64,000 nucleotides of DNA. It comes from Phenylobacterium sp. (GTDB lineage: Bacteria > Pseudomonadota > Alphaproteobacteria > Caulobacterales > Caulobacteraceae). A program made the translations under genes and the position numbers. Positions 24,415 through 31,933 of the stretch are shown piece after piece. The notes below the pieces were generated by a model. It ran no database searches. It saw nothing but the letters and a program-made list of their open reading frames with translations, and had not been told where the DNA came from. Numbering within the stretch: position 1 is the first letter of the stretch; each line of letters starts with the position of its first letter. The stretch is from positions 1-64,000 of the forward strand of contig NZ_JAUYOJ010000064.1 in the NCBI RefSeq assembly GCF_030697925.1. Direction: 5' to 3'.

Positions 24415-24606
24415 CCCGCCCGCTCCTGTTGTCCAGCGCGAGCGTTTAGCGGGCGAAGCACTTGCTCGCAAGTCTTGGCGTGACCCGGTCGTCCCCGGCG
24501 AAGACCTGGGCACGCAATATTAGGTGAGGCGGCTATAGTTCCCGACTCAATAGACGCCGGTTTTCGCGCTTAGGCTCGCCGGGTGTTTACCTTGTCGGCG
24601 CCCGCC

Positions 24607-24999
24607 TCAAGCGACGGTCGCCACGGCGCACAACACCTCGCCCGCAGCCAAGGGCAGGTAGAGCCGGGCCAGGCGCACCCGGCGCCCGGCCAGGCTCAGC
24701 GTCGCCTCGACCAGGATCTCGCGGCCGGTTTCGTCGGCCGCCTGCGCCTCGCACGCCGCCGCCTCCTCGCCAGCCGACAGGGCCCGGGCGGACTCGCCCA
24801 CAAAGGCGCCGCCATAGAGCTCCGCCAGCCGGGCGTCGGCCGCATCGATCCGCCAGCCGCCCGGGTCCTCCAGCCGCAGCCAGGCGACCGGGGCCTCGCG
24901 ACCGCGCAAGGCCTCGGCCGGCACGACGCCGCCATGGGTGCGCCAGGCCTCGATCAGCCGGTGCAAATGCGGATGCCGCGTAGCGATCAAGTCCGTCAT
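24607..24999 (-). CDS. Hypothetical protein, PAS-like
   Basis: A 130-residue protein with a PAS_5-like pattern: HLHRLIEAWRTHGGVVP, WLRLEDPGGWRIDAADARLAELYGG, and a final pair of strands RVRLARLYLPLAAGEVLCAV. Short PAS proteins of this form are common in alphaproteobacteria and have no known ligand. It is divergent from the XRE gene at 25089 across an 89-base region holding two operator-like direct repeats, so the two are likely co-regulated. Confidence 0.6.
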   Translation of the reverse strand: MTDLIATRHPHLHRLIEAWRTHGGVVPAEALRGREAPVAWLRLEDPGGWRIDAADARLAELYGGAFVGESARALSAGEEAAACEAQAADETGREILVEATLSLAGRRVRLARLYLPLAAGEVLCAVATVA

Positions 25000-25018
25000 C
25001 CTCGTCTCCCCGCGTTCA

Positions 25019-25050
25019 ACCAGATTTTCTGATTACCAGATTTTCCGGTT
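25019..25050. promoter_or_regulatory. Two abutting 16-bp direct repeats in a divergent promoter region
   Basis: ACCAGATTTTCTGATT at 25019-25034 is followed immediately by ACCAGATTTTCCGGTT at 25035-25050, differing at two positions. Each contains a partial palindrome around ATTTT. They lie between divergent genes 24607-24999 and 25089-25340, and the XRE product is the likely binder. Confidence 0.65.
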
Positions 25051-25088
25051 ACTGGCTCTGTCGGCCTCAACCTCGCCGACGCGGGCGT

Positions 25089-25340
25089 ATGTCCAAGACC
25101 TTACGCTCCCTTCGCCAGCAGCGCCTCATCGAACTCCTGGTCGAACGCCGCAAGCAGGCGGGCCTCAGTCAGGCTGTGCTGGCCGACAAGCTCGGCCGCT
25201 ATCAGTCGGTGGTCGCCGCCATCGAATCCGGGGGCCGTCGCCTCGATGTGGTCGAGTTCCTGGAGCTGGCCGAGGTGCTGGGCTTCGACCCGCACGAGAT
25301 CCTCGACCTCGTGCGAGCGACGCCACGCAGACCCGCCTGA
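25089..25340 (+). CDS. XRE-type helix-turn-helix regulator
   Basis: An 83-residue protein that is almost all HTH: RKQAGLSQAVLADKLGRYQSVVAAIESGGRRLDVVEFLELAEVLG. The family is XRE/Cro. Small regulators like this sit in the control region of conjugative elements. The two 16-bp repeats upstream at 25019-25050 are its most likely operator, giving control of itself and of the divergent PAS-like gene. Confidence 0.85.
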   Translation: MSKTLRSLRQQRLIELLVERRKQAGLSQAVLADKLGRYQSVVAAIESGGRRLDVVEFLELAEVLGFDPHEILDLVRATPRRPA

Positions 25341-25554
25341 CCCGCCGAACGCCGGTCAATCATGATGGGCGGCGAGCCTCATCCCCGCTGAAGCCCCTCT
25401 CGAAGACCGAGCGCGCCTGACGCTGGCCGACGCCGCTGCGCGGTCAAGCCCGGCCCGCACCTGCAACCGGGTTGGGCCTGACCGCGCAGCTGAACCGCGT
25501 CGGCCCCGCCTCCTGCGCCCTCGCTCCGAGAGCTTCAGCCAAGGGAGGCCCGCC

Positions 25555-25902
25555 ATGACCGTCATCATCACGCCTGAGGAACGGGTCCAGCTCCTCGCCA
25601 ACGGCGCGCGCAGCGCAGCCGGCGAGGACATCGATCCCTTCCCGGTCCTCAAGCTGTTCACGCCCGACGCCAACGCCACATGGCTGCTGACCGAGCTCGA
25701 TCCCGAGGATCCTGATATCGCCTTCGGCCTTTGCGACCTCGGCATGGGGTTTCCGGAGCTGGGCGGGGTGCGGCTGTCGGAGATCACCTCCGTCCGCGGC
25801 CCGCTCGGGCTGCCCGTTGAGCGCGACCTGTGGTTCAAGGCAAACAAGCCACTAAGCCACTACGCCGAGGCGGCGCGAGCGAGCGGCGGCATCCGCGCCT
25901 AG
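25555..25902 (+). CDS. DUF2958 domain-containing protein
   Basis: A 115-residue protein of the DUF2958 family, recognised from the pattern ITPEERVQLLANG, PVLKLFTPDANATWLLTELDPEDPDIAFGLCDLGMGFPELG, and a C-terminal RDLWFKANKPLSHYA. The family is almost confined to plasmids and ICEs and has no known function. It is preceded by AAGGGAGG. It belongs to the block of small ICE proteins between mucR and repA. Confidence 0.9.
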   Translation: MTVIITPEERVQLLANGARSAAGEDIDPFPVLKLFTPDANATWLLTELDPEDPDIAFGLCDLGMGFPELGGVRLSEITSVRGPLGLPVERDLWFKANKPLSHYAEAARASGGIRA

Positions 25903-26057
25903 GGCGCCGTGCAGACGCGTCCTGCCCTCCGGCGGGGCGCGTTTTCCGCTTTTGCGTATCGGCGGAATGGGGGGCTTGCGGGTCTACGGGACGTCGGCGG
26001 ATCGGGCCACGCCATACCCGGTGGCTGCGAGGGAGCCGAGCGGCTATCTACGCGCCG

Positions 26058-26372
26058 GTGAAACCGTTCCTCGATCTCGTCGGCCGCTCCGGCGCCTCCT
26101 ATCGGCTGAAGCTGGCCGCGCCCGACCGGTTGCCGACCACTGCCGGCAACTTCGTGTTCCTGCGCGCCTCGGCCAGCGGCGAGCAGGTGGTCTGCTGCGG
26201 CACGGCCAGGAGCTTGACCCGCGCGGCCGGCCTCTGGACCACGGCGGTCGAACAGCACCGGGCGAACCGCATCTATGTCCGGCTCAATGTCTCGCGCGAG
26301 GCGCGCGAACGGGAGCACGAGGATCTCCTCGGCGCCCTGCAACCGGTGATGGTCGCGGCCGAGCTGGACTGA
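26058..26372 (+). CDS. Conserved small ICE protein, function unknown
   Basis: A 104-residue protein starting at GTG 26058, with PFLDLVGRSGASYRLKLA, TTAGNFVFLRASASGEQVVCCGTARSL, and RIYVRLNVSREAREREHEDLL. The frame is open further upstream to 25830, but that part is Arg-rich and looks like non-coding shadow. Related proteins occur beside DUF736 and DUF2958 genes in alphaproteobacterial ICEs, as I recall them. No function is known. Confidence 0.6.
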   Translation: MKPFLDLVGRSGASYRLKLAAPDRLPTTAGNFVFLRASASGEQVVCCGTARSLTRAAGLWTTAVEQHRANRIYVRLNVSREAREREHEDLLGALQPVMVAAELD

Positions 26373-26577
26373 GCGGACAAGCCGCTCGCCTTCTCCCGGC
26401 GCAAAACGGGGCGATATGGGCCTCGGCTAGGTTCGAATCCGGACCTCGCCGGCTCACCTGGTCATGCGGTCCGGACGCCAGGGAACGGCCTCCCGTCGCA
26501 ACCCCACCCAGGCGGACCTCTCCTGGCCTGATCTAGCCGAGGGTTAAGCGGCTGACGCCGCCGATCCTTGGCCGCAA

Positions 26578-26653
26578 CGGCGGGCGGCGACTTTCTTCCC
26601 CTGCCGGCTGCGCCGACATTCCTCGCGCCAGGCAACAAAGTCGCCGCCCGCCG
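26578..26653 (+). repeat. Perfect 17-bp inverted repeat in the DUF736 leader
   Basis: Left arm CGGCGGGCGGCGACTTT (26578-26594) and right arm AAAGTCGCCGCCCGCCG (26637-26653) flank 42 bases. It lies in the 388-base gap between the small ICE gene and DUF736, about 110 bases before the DUF736 start. In RNA it would form a long hairpin, or in DNA a protein- or relaxase-recognition structure. No other gene is supported in this gap. Confidence 0.75.
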
Positions 26654-26760
26654 TCCTTCGCTGACGCTGCGGGGCTGGCGCCTGCGGGTCGGACCGCCCT
26701 CGGCCGGTCGATCGCCATCGAGGCCGCGATGGGCGCGGCTCGAAACTGAGGAGACAAGCC

Positions 26761-27069
26761 ATGGCGACCATCGGAACCTTCCAGAAGAGCGACACCGGCT
26801 ACGCCGGCTCGATCAAGACCCTGACCCTCGACGTCAAGCGGGCCCAGTTCCGCGCGGTGGAGAAGGAGAACGACAAGGCCCCCGACTTCCGCATCTTCGC
26901 CGACAAGACCGAGTTCGGCGCGGCCTGGAAGAAGACCTCCCGCGAGAACCGCGACTACCTCTCGGTCAAGCTGGACGATCCGAGCTTCTCCGCGCCGATC
27001 TACGCCTCGCTGGTCGAAACCGAGGACGGCATGAGCCTGATCTGGTCGCGCAGCCGCACGGCCGATTGA
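26761..27069 (+). CDS. DUF736 domain-containing protein
   Basis: A 102-residue protein of the DUF736 family: [61 protein letters not shown], and the final MSLIWSRSR. The family is a marker of alphaproteobacterial plasmids and ICEs; its function is unknown. A strong ribosome site GAGGAG lies before the ATG. A GC-rich hairpin follows the stop. Confidence 0.95.
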   Translation: MATIGTFQKSDTGYAGSIKTLTLDVKRAQFRAVEKENDKAPDFRIFADKTEFGAAWKKTSRENRDYLSVKLDDPSFSAPIYASLVETEDGMSLIWSRSRTAD

Positions 27070-27075
27070 GCCCCC

Positions 27076-27101
27076 GGAGCCCCGCCGCCGGGCGGGGCTC
27101 C
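27076..27101 (+). terminator. Hairpin after DUF736 gene
   Basis: Perfect 11-bp arms GGAGCCCCGCC and GGCGGGGCTCC with loop GCCG start seven bases after the stop. No T-run follows, so termination would be weak or Rho-assisted. Confidence 0.6.
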
Positions 27102-27196
27102 CCCGTCCGCAGAGCCGCCGATGCGGAAATCCGCCGATCCGGACCTACGGCCTTGCGTGAAAGCCCGAGAGCACTATCTCCCATCACACGCGGAAC

Positions 27197-27956
27197 GTGC
27201 GCCGCGTCGCCTGGGAGTTGTCGATGCCGCGCGCCGCCTATCTCTACCTGCTGGCCCTGGATGGCGCGGGTCTGGCCTGGGAATACCTCCGCCGCGATCC
27301 GGCCTATCGCGCCAGCTGGCGGCGCGACCCCGCCGCGCGATGGAGGTTGCGATGTCCCAGAGGACCCCAGCCTCGACGCCCGCGACGCGGCGCCCGCCTG
27401 GGGACCTGATCCGGCCACGTCGGTTCGACTGGTCCGCGCCGAGGACGCGGGGCCCGAGGCGCCGACCTTCGACCTCTGGGCCCTGCCCGGCCGCAAGCGC
27501 CTGGTCCACGACGGTGCGCGCCTGACCCTGGCCGGTGACGCGCCGGCCGGACCGATCCGCGCCGTGCTCACCGCCGACCTGGCGCACGGTCGACCCTACG
27601 GCTACGCCGTTCCGGCCGGCGAGGCGGCCCGCGAGCGTCTCGGCGCCATCGAGGCCTTCCAACACCGGGCCCGCCGCGCCGCCGCCGTCGCCCGCCCGTT
27701 CGACCGCGGTGCGATGGCCCACCTGAAGGCGATCCAGGCGCTGGACGCCCAGGCCGCCGGCGCGGCGCACCGGGAGATCGCCGCGGCCCTCTTCGGCCAC
27801 GCGGCGGTGGCCGGCCGCTGGTCGCCCGACGGCGACCTGCGCGCCCAGGTTCGCGATGCGCTGGCCCGCGGCCGGGCGTTCCGCGACGGCCGCTGGCGCG
27901 AGCTCGTGTGGCCGTCGGCGAGAGGGAGATTTTCCGAGGACGCCCAATCTCCCTGA
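27197..27956 (+). pseudogene. DUF6499-DUF2285 gene with a frameshift near 27358
   Basis: The first frame from GTG 27197 (or ATG 27224) gives the DUF6499 part: MPRAAYLYLLALDG, LAWEYLRRDPAYRASWRRDP. At about 27358 sensible coding moves to the next frame and continues EDPSLDARDAAPAWGPD, LPGRKRLVHDG, and the DUF2285 signature MAHLKAIQALDAQAAGAAHREIAAALFG, ending at 27956. Skipping one A at 27358-27360 restores one reading frame of about 250 codons. The family is a transcription-factor-like ICE protein. Either the gene is broken here or the assembly has a one-base error. Confidence 0.72.
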
Positions 27957-28034
27957 TGCGCGCGCCCAAGCCCCTCCACCCTGGCTGCGGCCTGCGGAGC
28001 CCCGCTCCGCCGCGACCGAGGACGAGGACATCCC

Positions 28035-28259
28035 ATGGGCGAGACGACGCCGGCGCGCCGCTACCTCAGCAATGACGAGGCGGCCGAGTATCTGAAGCTC
28101 TCGCCGCGCACGCTTGAAAAGCAGCGGGTGATCGGCGGCGGGCCGAAGTTCCGCAAGTTCGGCCGGCGCGTGGTCTATGCGCTCGCCGACCTGGAGGCGT
28201 GGGCCGAGGCGCGCGCCTGCGACACCACCTCCGACCCCCGTTACGTCACGCTGCGCTGA
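28035..28259 (+). CDS. AlpA/excisionase-like helix-turn-helix protein
   Basis: A 74-residue MerR-type small HTH protein: RRYLSNDEAAEYLKLSPRTLEKQRVIGGGPKFRKFGRRVVYALADLEAWAEAR. The pattern of HTH then wing then DLEAW is shared by AlpA regulators and excisionases. Given the integrase at the left end, it may be the recombination directionality factor, although these proteins next to repA are usually called regulators. It is ten bases upstream of repA. Confidence 0.85.
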   Translation: MGETTPARRYLSNDEAAEYLKLSPRTLEKQRVIGGGPKFRKFGRRVVYALADLEAWAEARACDTTSDPRYVTLR

Positions 28260-28268
28260 GCCGCCGCC

Positions 28269-29150
28269 GTGCCCCGCAGCACTGTCCTTGCGCCTCGGCA
28301 GCTGGAGCTGTTTCGCGCGCTCGGCGGCGAGTTCGCCCCCCGCGACGCCCAGGACCTCATGGCCTATCCCTTCTTCAGCCTGGCCAAGACGCCACGCACC
28401 GCGCCGATCGACTACCGGGCCGGCGGGGTCTCGATCCGGGTGGAGGCCACCGCCGAGCACGGCATGGCCACCATCTGGGACGCCGACGTGCTGATCTGGG
28501 CGGCGAGCCAGATCGTCGAGGCGCGCGATGCAGGCCTGCGCCCCTCGCGGCTGATGGCGGCGACCCCCTACCAGATCCTGGCCTTCATCGGACGCGGGGT
28601 GGGGGCTCGCGACTACCAGCGGCTGAAGGCGGCCTTGGACCGGCTGCAGTCGACGACCGTGGCGACCAGCCTGCGGCAGCCGACCAGCCGCCGGCTGCAC
28701 CGCTTCTCCTGGATCAACGAATGGAAGGAAACCGCCGACGGGGCGGGCCGGCCGCTCGGCCTGGAGCTCGTCCTGCCCGACTGGTTCTTCGCCGGCGTGC
28801 TCGACCAGGCGCTGGTGCTCTCCATCGACCGGGCCTATTTCGAGCTCACCGGCGGGCTGGAGCGCTGGCTCTACCGGCTGGTGCGCAAGCATGGCGGGCG
28901 CCAGTCCGGCGGCTGGTGTTTCGACTTCCGCCACCTGCACGCCAAGTCCGGCAGTCTCGCCCGCTTCTCCAACTTCGCCTTCGAGCTCCGCGCCATCGCC
29001 GCGCGCCAGCCCCTGCCGGGATACCGGCTGCGGGTGCGGGCCCTGCGCGGCGGCGGCGAGGCCCTGGTCTTCGCGCCGGTGGCCCGCGACCCGCTGGCGC
29101 GGCTGGCGGTCCAGCTCGAGGCGCGCGCCTTCGCGGAGGACGAGCTGTGA
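28269..29150 (+). CDS. repA: Replication initiator RepA
   Basis: A 293-residue replication initiator of the plasmid RepA family (PF10134 type). Landmarks are LFRALGGEFAPRDAQDLMAYPFFSLAK, the ATIWDADVLIWAASQI stretch, TPYQILAFIGRG, DRLQSTTVATSL, and a C-terminal winged-helix part WCFDFRHLHAKSGSLARFSNFAFEL. The start is a GTG at 28269. It should bind the three iteron-like repeats that begin eight bases after its stop and let the excised ICE replicate as a plasmid. Confidence 0.93.
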   Translation: MPRSTVLAPRQLELFRALGGEFAPRDAQDLMAYPFFSLAKTPRTAPIDYRAGGVSIRVEATAEHGMATIWDADVLIWAASQIVEARDAGLRPSRLMAATPYQILAFIGRGVGARDYQRLKAALDRLQSTTVATSLRQPTSRRLHRFSWINEWKETADGAGRPLGLELVLPDWFFAGVLDQALVLSIDRAYFELTGGLERWLYRLVRKHGGRQSGGWCFDFRHLHAKSGSLARFSNFAFELRAIAARQPLPGYRLRVRALRGGGEALVFAPVARDPLARLAVQLEARAFAEDEL

Positions 29151-29157
29151 ATCCCCT

Positions 29158-29220
29158 CGTGCTATCGCGGGCGGCGGCTATCGTGCCATCAGGGGCGCCA
29201 ACCACGTGCTATCGCGGGCG
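29158..29220. repeat. Iteron-like repeats (candidate oriV)
   Basis: CGTGCTATCGCGGGCG occurs at 29158-29173 and 29205-29220, with a degenerate copy CGTGCCATCAGGGGCG at 29182-29197. Spacings of 24 and 23 bases put them on nearly the same helix face. Their place directly after repA is typical of RepA-controlled origins. Confidence 0.78.
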
Positions 29221-29279
29221 CCGACTGGGCCTAAGCCGTTGCGGCGGCTCGCAAATTCGGCCGCCTAACGATTCTAACC

Positions 29280-29298
29280 CAGACTCCTTCGGAGTCTG
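29280..29298 (+). terminator. Short hairpin between iterons and parA
   Basis: CAGACTCC and GGAGTCTG form a perfect 8-bp stem with a three-base loop TTC. It may end the repA transcript or be part of the origin. There is no T-run. Confidence 0.5.
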
Positions 29299-29316
29299 TC
29301 TAACGGGGCCACCCCC

Positions 29317-29955
29317 GTGATCGTGGCCCTACTCAACCAGAAGGGCGGGGTCGGCAAGACCACGCTGGCCCTGCACCTGGCCGGCGCCTGGGCCGCGCTC
29401 GGCCGGCGCACGGTGGTGATCGACGCCGACCCGCAGGGCTCGGCGCTCGACTGGAGCCAGGCCCGGGCCGGGGCCGGCGCGCCGCGGCTGTTCGGGGTGG
29501 TGGGCTTGGCCCGCGAGACCCTGCACCGCGAGGCCGGCGAGCTCGCCCGCGGCCTCGACCATGTGGTGATCGACGGCCCGCCGCGGGTGACGGCGCTCGC
29601 CCGCTCGGCGCTGCTGGCCGCCGACCTGGTGCTGATCCCGGTGCAGCCCTCGCCGCTCGACGGCTGGGCCTCGGCCGAGATGCTGCGGCTGCTCGAGGAG
29701 GCGCGTGTCTTCCGGCCGCAGCTGCGCGCCCGCTTCGTGCTCAACCGCTGCGCCGCCCGCACGGTGATCGCCCGCGACACCGCTGCGGCCTTGGCCGAGA
29801 GCCAGCCCGCGCCGCTCATCGCCCGCATCGGGCAGCGGGTGATCTATCCGGAAAGCGCCGCGCAGGGGCGGCTCGCCTTCGAGCTGGACCCTGAGGGGCC
29901 GGCCGCGGCGGAGGTCGCCGCGTTCGCCATGGAAGTGCTGGAGGTCGGGCGTTGA
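29317..29955 (+). CDS. parA: ParA family partition ATPase
   Basis: A 212-residue ParA/MinD-family ATPase without an N-terminal HTH. The deviant Walker A is NQKGGVGKTT with the signature first Lys, then VVIDADPQGSALDWSQAR and VVIDGPPR for Walker A-prime and B. It drives segregation of the element. The start is GTG at 29317. The following RHH gene overlaps it as TTGA and is a likely ParG-like partner. Confidence 0.93.
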   Translation: MIVALLNQKGGVGKTTLALHLAGAWAALGRRTVVIDADPQGSALDWSQARAGAGAPRLFGVVGLARETLHREAGELARGLDHVVIDGPPRVTALARSALLAADLVLIPVQPSPLDGWASAEMLRLLEEARVFRPQLRARFVLNRCAARTVIARDTAAALAESQPAPLIARIGQRVIYPESAAQGRLAFELDPEGPAAAEVAAFAMEVLEVGR

Positions 29956-30197
29956 GCGATCGCCCCGCCTTCGCCCAGAGGCCAGGCCAGGCCGAGGCCT
30001 GGGTCCGCGCCGCCGGGCCCGTCACCGCCGGCAAGGCCGAGCTGTTCACGGCCCGGCTGACCATCGATGTGACGCCGCAGCTGCGCGGCCGGATCAAGGT
30101 CGCCGCCTTCCAGCGCGGGCTCACCGTCGCCGAGATGCTGCGGGCCATGCTGGAGGACGCCTTCGGCGAGCCGCCGACGGCCGGAGATGCGCCATGA
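29952..30197 (+). CDS. ParG-like ribbon-helix-helix protein
   Basis: An 81-residue protein with a C-terminal ribbon-helix-helix: LFTARLTIDVTPQLRGRIKVAAFQRGLTVAEMLRAMLEDAF. The N-terminal 30 residues are flexible, as in ParG. It overlaps parA by four bases with a TTG start, so it is most likely the DNA-binding partner of ParA. It precedes the DUF2840 gene with a further overlap. Confidence 0.75.
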   Translation: MSDRPAFAQRPGQAEAWVRAAGPVTAGKAELFTARLTIDVTPQLRGRIKVAAFQRGLTVAEMLRAMLEDAFGEPPTAGDAP

Positions 30198-30655
30198 GCG
30201 CGCTCACCCGGGTGGAGCTGCTGTTCTGGCCAGGCCGCCTCAACGACCGGCTGCGGTTCGGCGCCCCGGTCGCCGAGCGGCGCCTGGACCGCCGCCGCGC
30301 CCAGACCTTCTTCGCCCCTGGCCAGCGGTTCGCCTTCGTCCGCTGGCGGGCCGGTGACTGCGGGACCGAGGTCTGGCGGCTGTGGGTGCTGCGCGCGGTC
30401 GCGCCGGACGAGGCCGCCGCCACGATCGCCGGCGTGGCGCCCGGCGCGGCGATCCTGGTCGCCGCCGCCGGCGACGGCCCGGTGAAGCGGGCGCTGGCGC
30501 TGATCGACGCCATCGAGGCCGCCGGCGCCGATCCGGCCCAGGCGCCGGAGGCCTACTGGCGCATGGCGGCCAACCGGCTGGCGGTGCGGCGACCCCTGCG
30601 GGTCTACGGCGCCGCCGAGCAGGGCTGGGCGGTGCGGCTGGAGCCGCTGTCGTGA
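30194..30655 (+). CDS. DUF2840 domain-containing protein
   Basis: A 153-residue DUF2840 protein: TRVELLFWPGRLNDRLRFG, RAQTFFAPGQRFAFVRWRAGDCGTEVWRLWVLRA, and YWRMAANRLAVRRPL. The family is restricted to conjugative elements and lies between parA and traF in this type of ICE. The function is unknown. It has four-base overlaps with both neighbours (ATGA upstream, GTGA downstream). Confidence 0.92.
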   Translation: MSALTRVELLFWPGRLNDRLRFGAPVAERRLDRRRAQTFFAPGQRFAFVRWRAGDCGTEVWRLWVLRAVAPDEAAATIAGVAPGAAILVAAAGDGPVKRALALIDAIEAAGADPAQAPEAYWRMAANRLAVRRPLRVYGAAEQGWAVRLEPLS

Positions 30656-31158
30656 ACCCCGGCGGCCGCGAGGTGCTGGTCGCGAGCGCCTTGGCCTTCG
30701 GTCTGTTGACGGCGGCAAGCGCCGCATCGCGCCCCATCCTGGTGGCTTACAACGCCACCGCCAGCGCCCCCCGCGGCTGGTATCGCATCACACCGCTAGA
30801 CGTTCCTGCGAGCGGCCAGCTGGTCCTCACCCGCCTGCCGCGCGCGCCTGAAGCGCTCGCCGATGCGCGGCGCTACCTGCCGGCCGGCGTCCCCCTGATC
30901 AAGCCGGTGGCCGCCGGCCCGGGCGCCCGCGTCTGCCGGCTGGGGGCGCGGGTTGCGATCGACGGCCGGCTGGCGGCGCGGGCCCGCTTGCGCGACCGGG
31001 CGGGGCGACCGCTGCCGGTCTGGCGGGGCTGCCGTCGGCTCGGCGAAGGCGAGGTCTTCCTGCTGTCCGACCGGCCCGACAGCTTCGACGGCCGCTATTT
31101 CGGGCCCACGCCGACGGGCCTGATCCTCGGCGAGGCGCGGCCGCTATGGACCTGGTGA
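30652..31158 (+). CDS. traF: S26 family signal peptidase, conjugative TraF type
   Basis: A 168-residue membrane peptidase. An N-terminal membrane segment (LVASALAFGLLTAASAA) is followed by the catalytic Ser in SAPRGWYRI and the catalytic Lys in LIKPVAAGPGARVC. The C-terminal DSFDGRYFGP is typical. TraF processes and cyclises the TrbC pilin in RP4-type systems. The start GTG 30652 overlaps the previous stop as GTGA. Its last 13 bases overlap the transglycosylase gene. Confidence 0.9.
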   Translation: MNPGGREVLVASALAFGLLTAASAASRPILVAYNATASAPRGWYRITPLDVPASGQLVLTRLPRAPEALADARRYLPAGVPLIKPVAAGPGARVCRLGARVAIDGRLAARARLRDRAGRPLPVWRGCRRLGEGEVFLLSDRPDSFDGRYFGPTPTGLILGEARPLWTW

Positions 31159-31727
31159 GCCTCGCCGCGGCGGTGGCGACGGCGTCCGCGCCAGCCGCAC
31201 AGCCCTATGCCGCCCATGTGGCCGAGGCCGCCCGGCGGTTCGACCTTCCCGAAGCCTGGATCTGGGCGGTGCTGCGGGCCGAGAGCGCTGGCCGGCCCTG
31301 GGCCGTCTCGCCCAAAGGCGCCATGGGTCTGATGCAGCTGATGCCCGCCACCTATGCCGAGCTGCGGGTCCGCCATGGCCTCGGCCCCGATCCGTTCCAG
31401 CCGCGCGACAACATCCTGGCGGGCGCCGCCTACCTGCGCCAGATGTTCGACCTCTACGGCGCGCCGGGCTTTCTGGCCGCCTACAACGCCGGTCCCGGCC
31501 GCATGGACGCCCACCTGGCTGGGCGGCCGCTGCCCGCCGAGACCCGCGCCTATGTCGCGGGCCTGGCGCCGCGGCTCGGGCTCTCCGGGTCATCACCGCC
31601 CCAGGTCCGCCCGGGAACCGCGCCGCTGTTCGCCGTCCGCACGATGATCGCCAACCCACCCACGGCTCCGGCGTGGGGCGCCGGCGGGATGTTCGTCCCC
31701 TTGGCCGCCGCCCATGTGCAGGACTGA
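31146..31727 (+). CDS. Lytic transglycosylase (VirB1/TrbN type)
   Basis: A 193-residue SLT-fold enzyme. Catalytic Glu lies in WAVLRAESAGRPWAVSPKGAMGLMQLMPATYAELR, followed by PRDNILAGAAYLRQMFDLYG and FLAAYNAGPGRM. It should cut peptidoglycan locally to let the mating channel pass. The N-terminus has a weak hydrophobic segment LAAAVATASAPAA for export. It overlaps traF by 13 bases. Confidence 0.92.
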   Translation: MDLVSLAAAVATASAPAAQPYAAHVAEAARRFDLPEAWIWAVLRAESAGRPWAVSPKGAMGLMQLMPATYAELRVRHGLGPDPFQPRDNILAGAAYLRQMFDLYGAPGFLAAYNAGPGRMDAHLAGRPLPAETRAYVAGLAPRLGLSGSSPPQVRPGTAPLFAVRTMIANPPTAPAWGAGGMFVPLAAAHVQD

Positions 31728-31933
31728 TCCCCAGCCGCCGGAGCGCGGTCGAATCTCGATAGGTCTTGAGGGCAAGATTAAAGCCGCCACCTCGTCCAGG
31801 GGTCGATGGCCTTGTCTGCACATGGGGATCGGCGGCGCCAGTCGCCGCGACGCGCGCGCGGCGGGTCACGGCATCGACCTCTGGCGCCTCGTCCTTTCGC
31901 GAGGTTGGCCCCCTCGAACGCGCTGGACCGCCC

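Noticed and set aside
26425-26460. tRNA-like T-arm sequence (GGTTCGAATCC) and possible second att site
   Set aside because: The flanking stem CTAGG does not pair with CCGGA, and no cloverleaf or match to the 6131 block is present.
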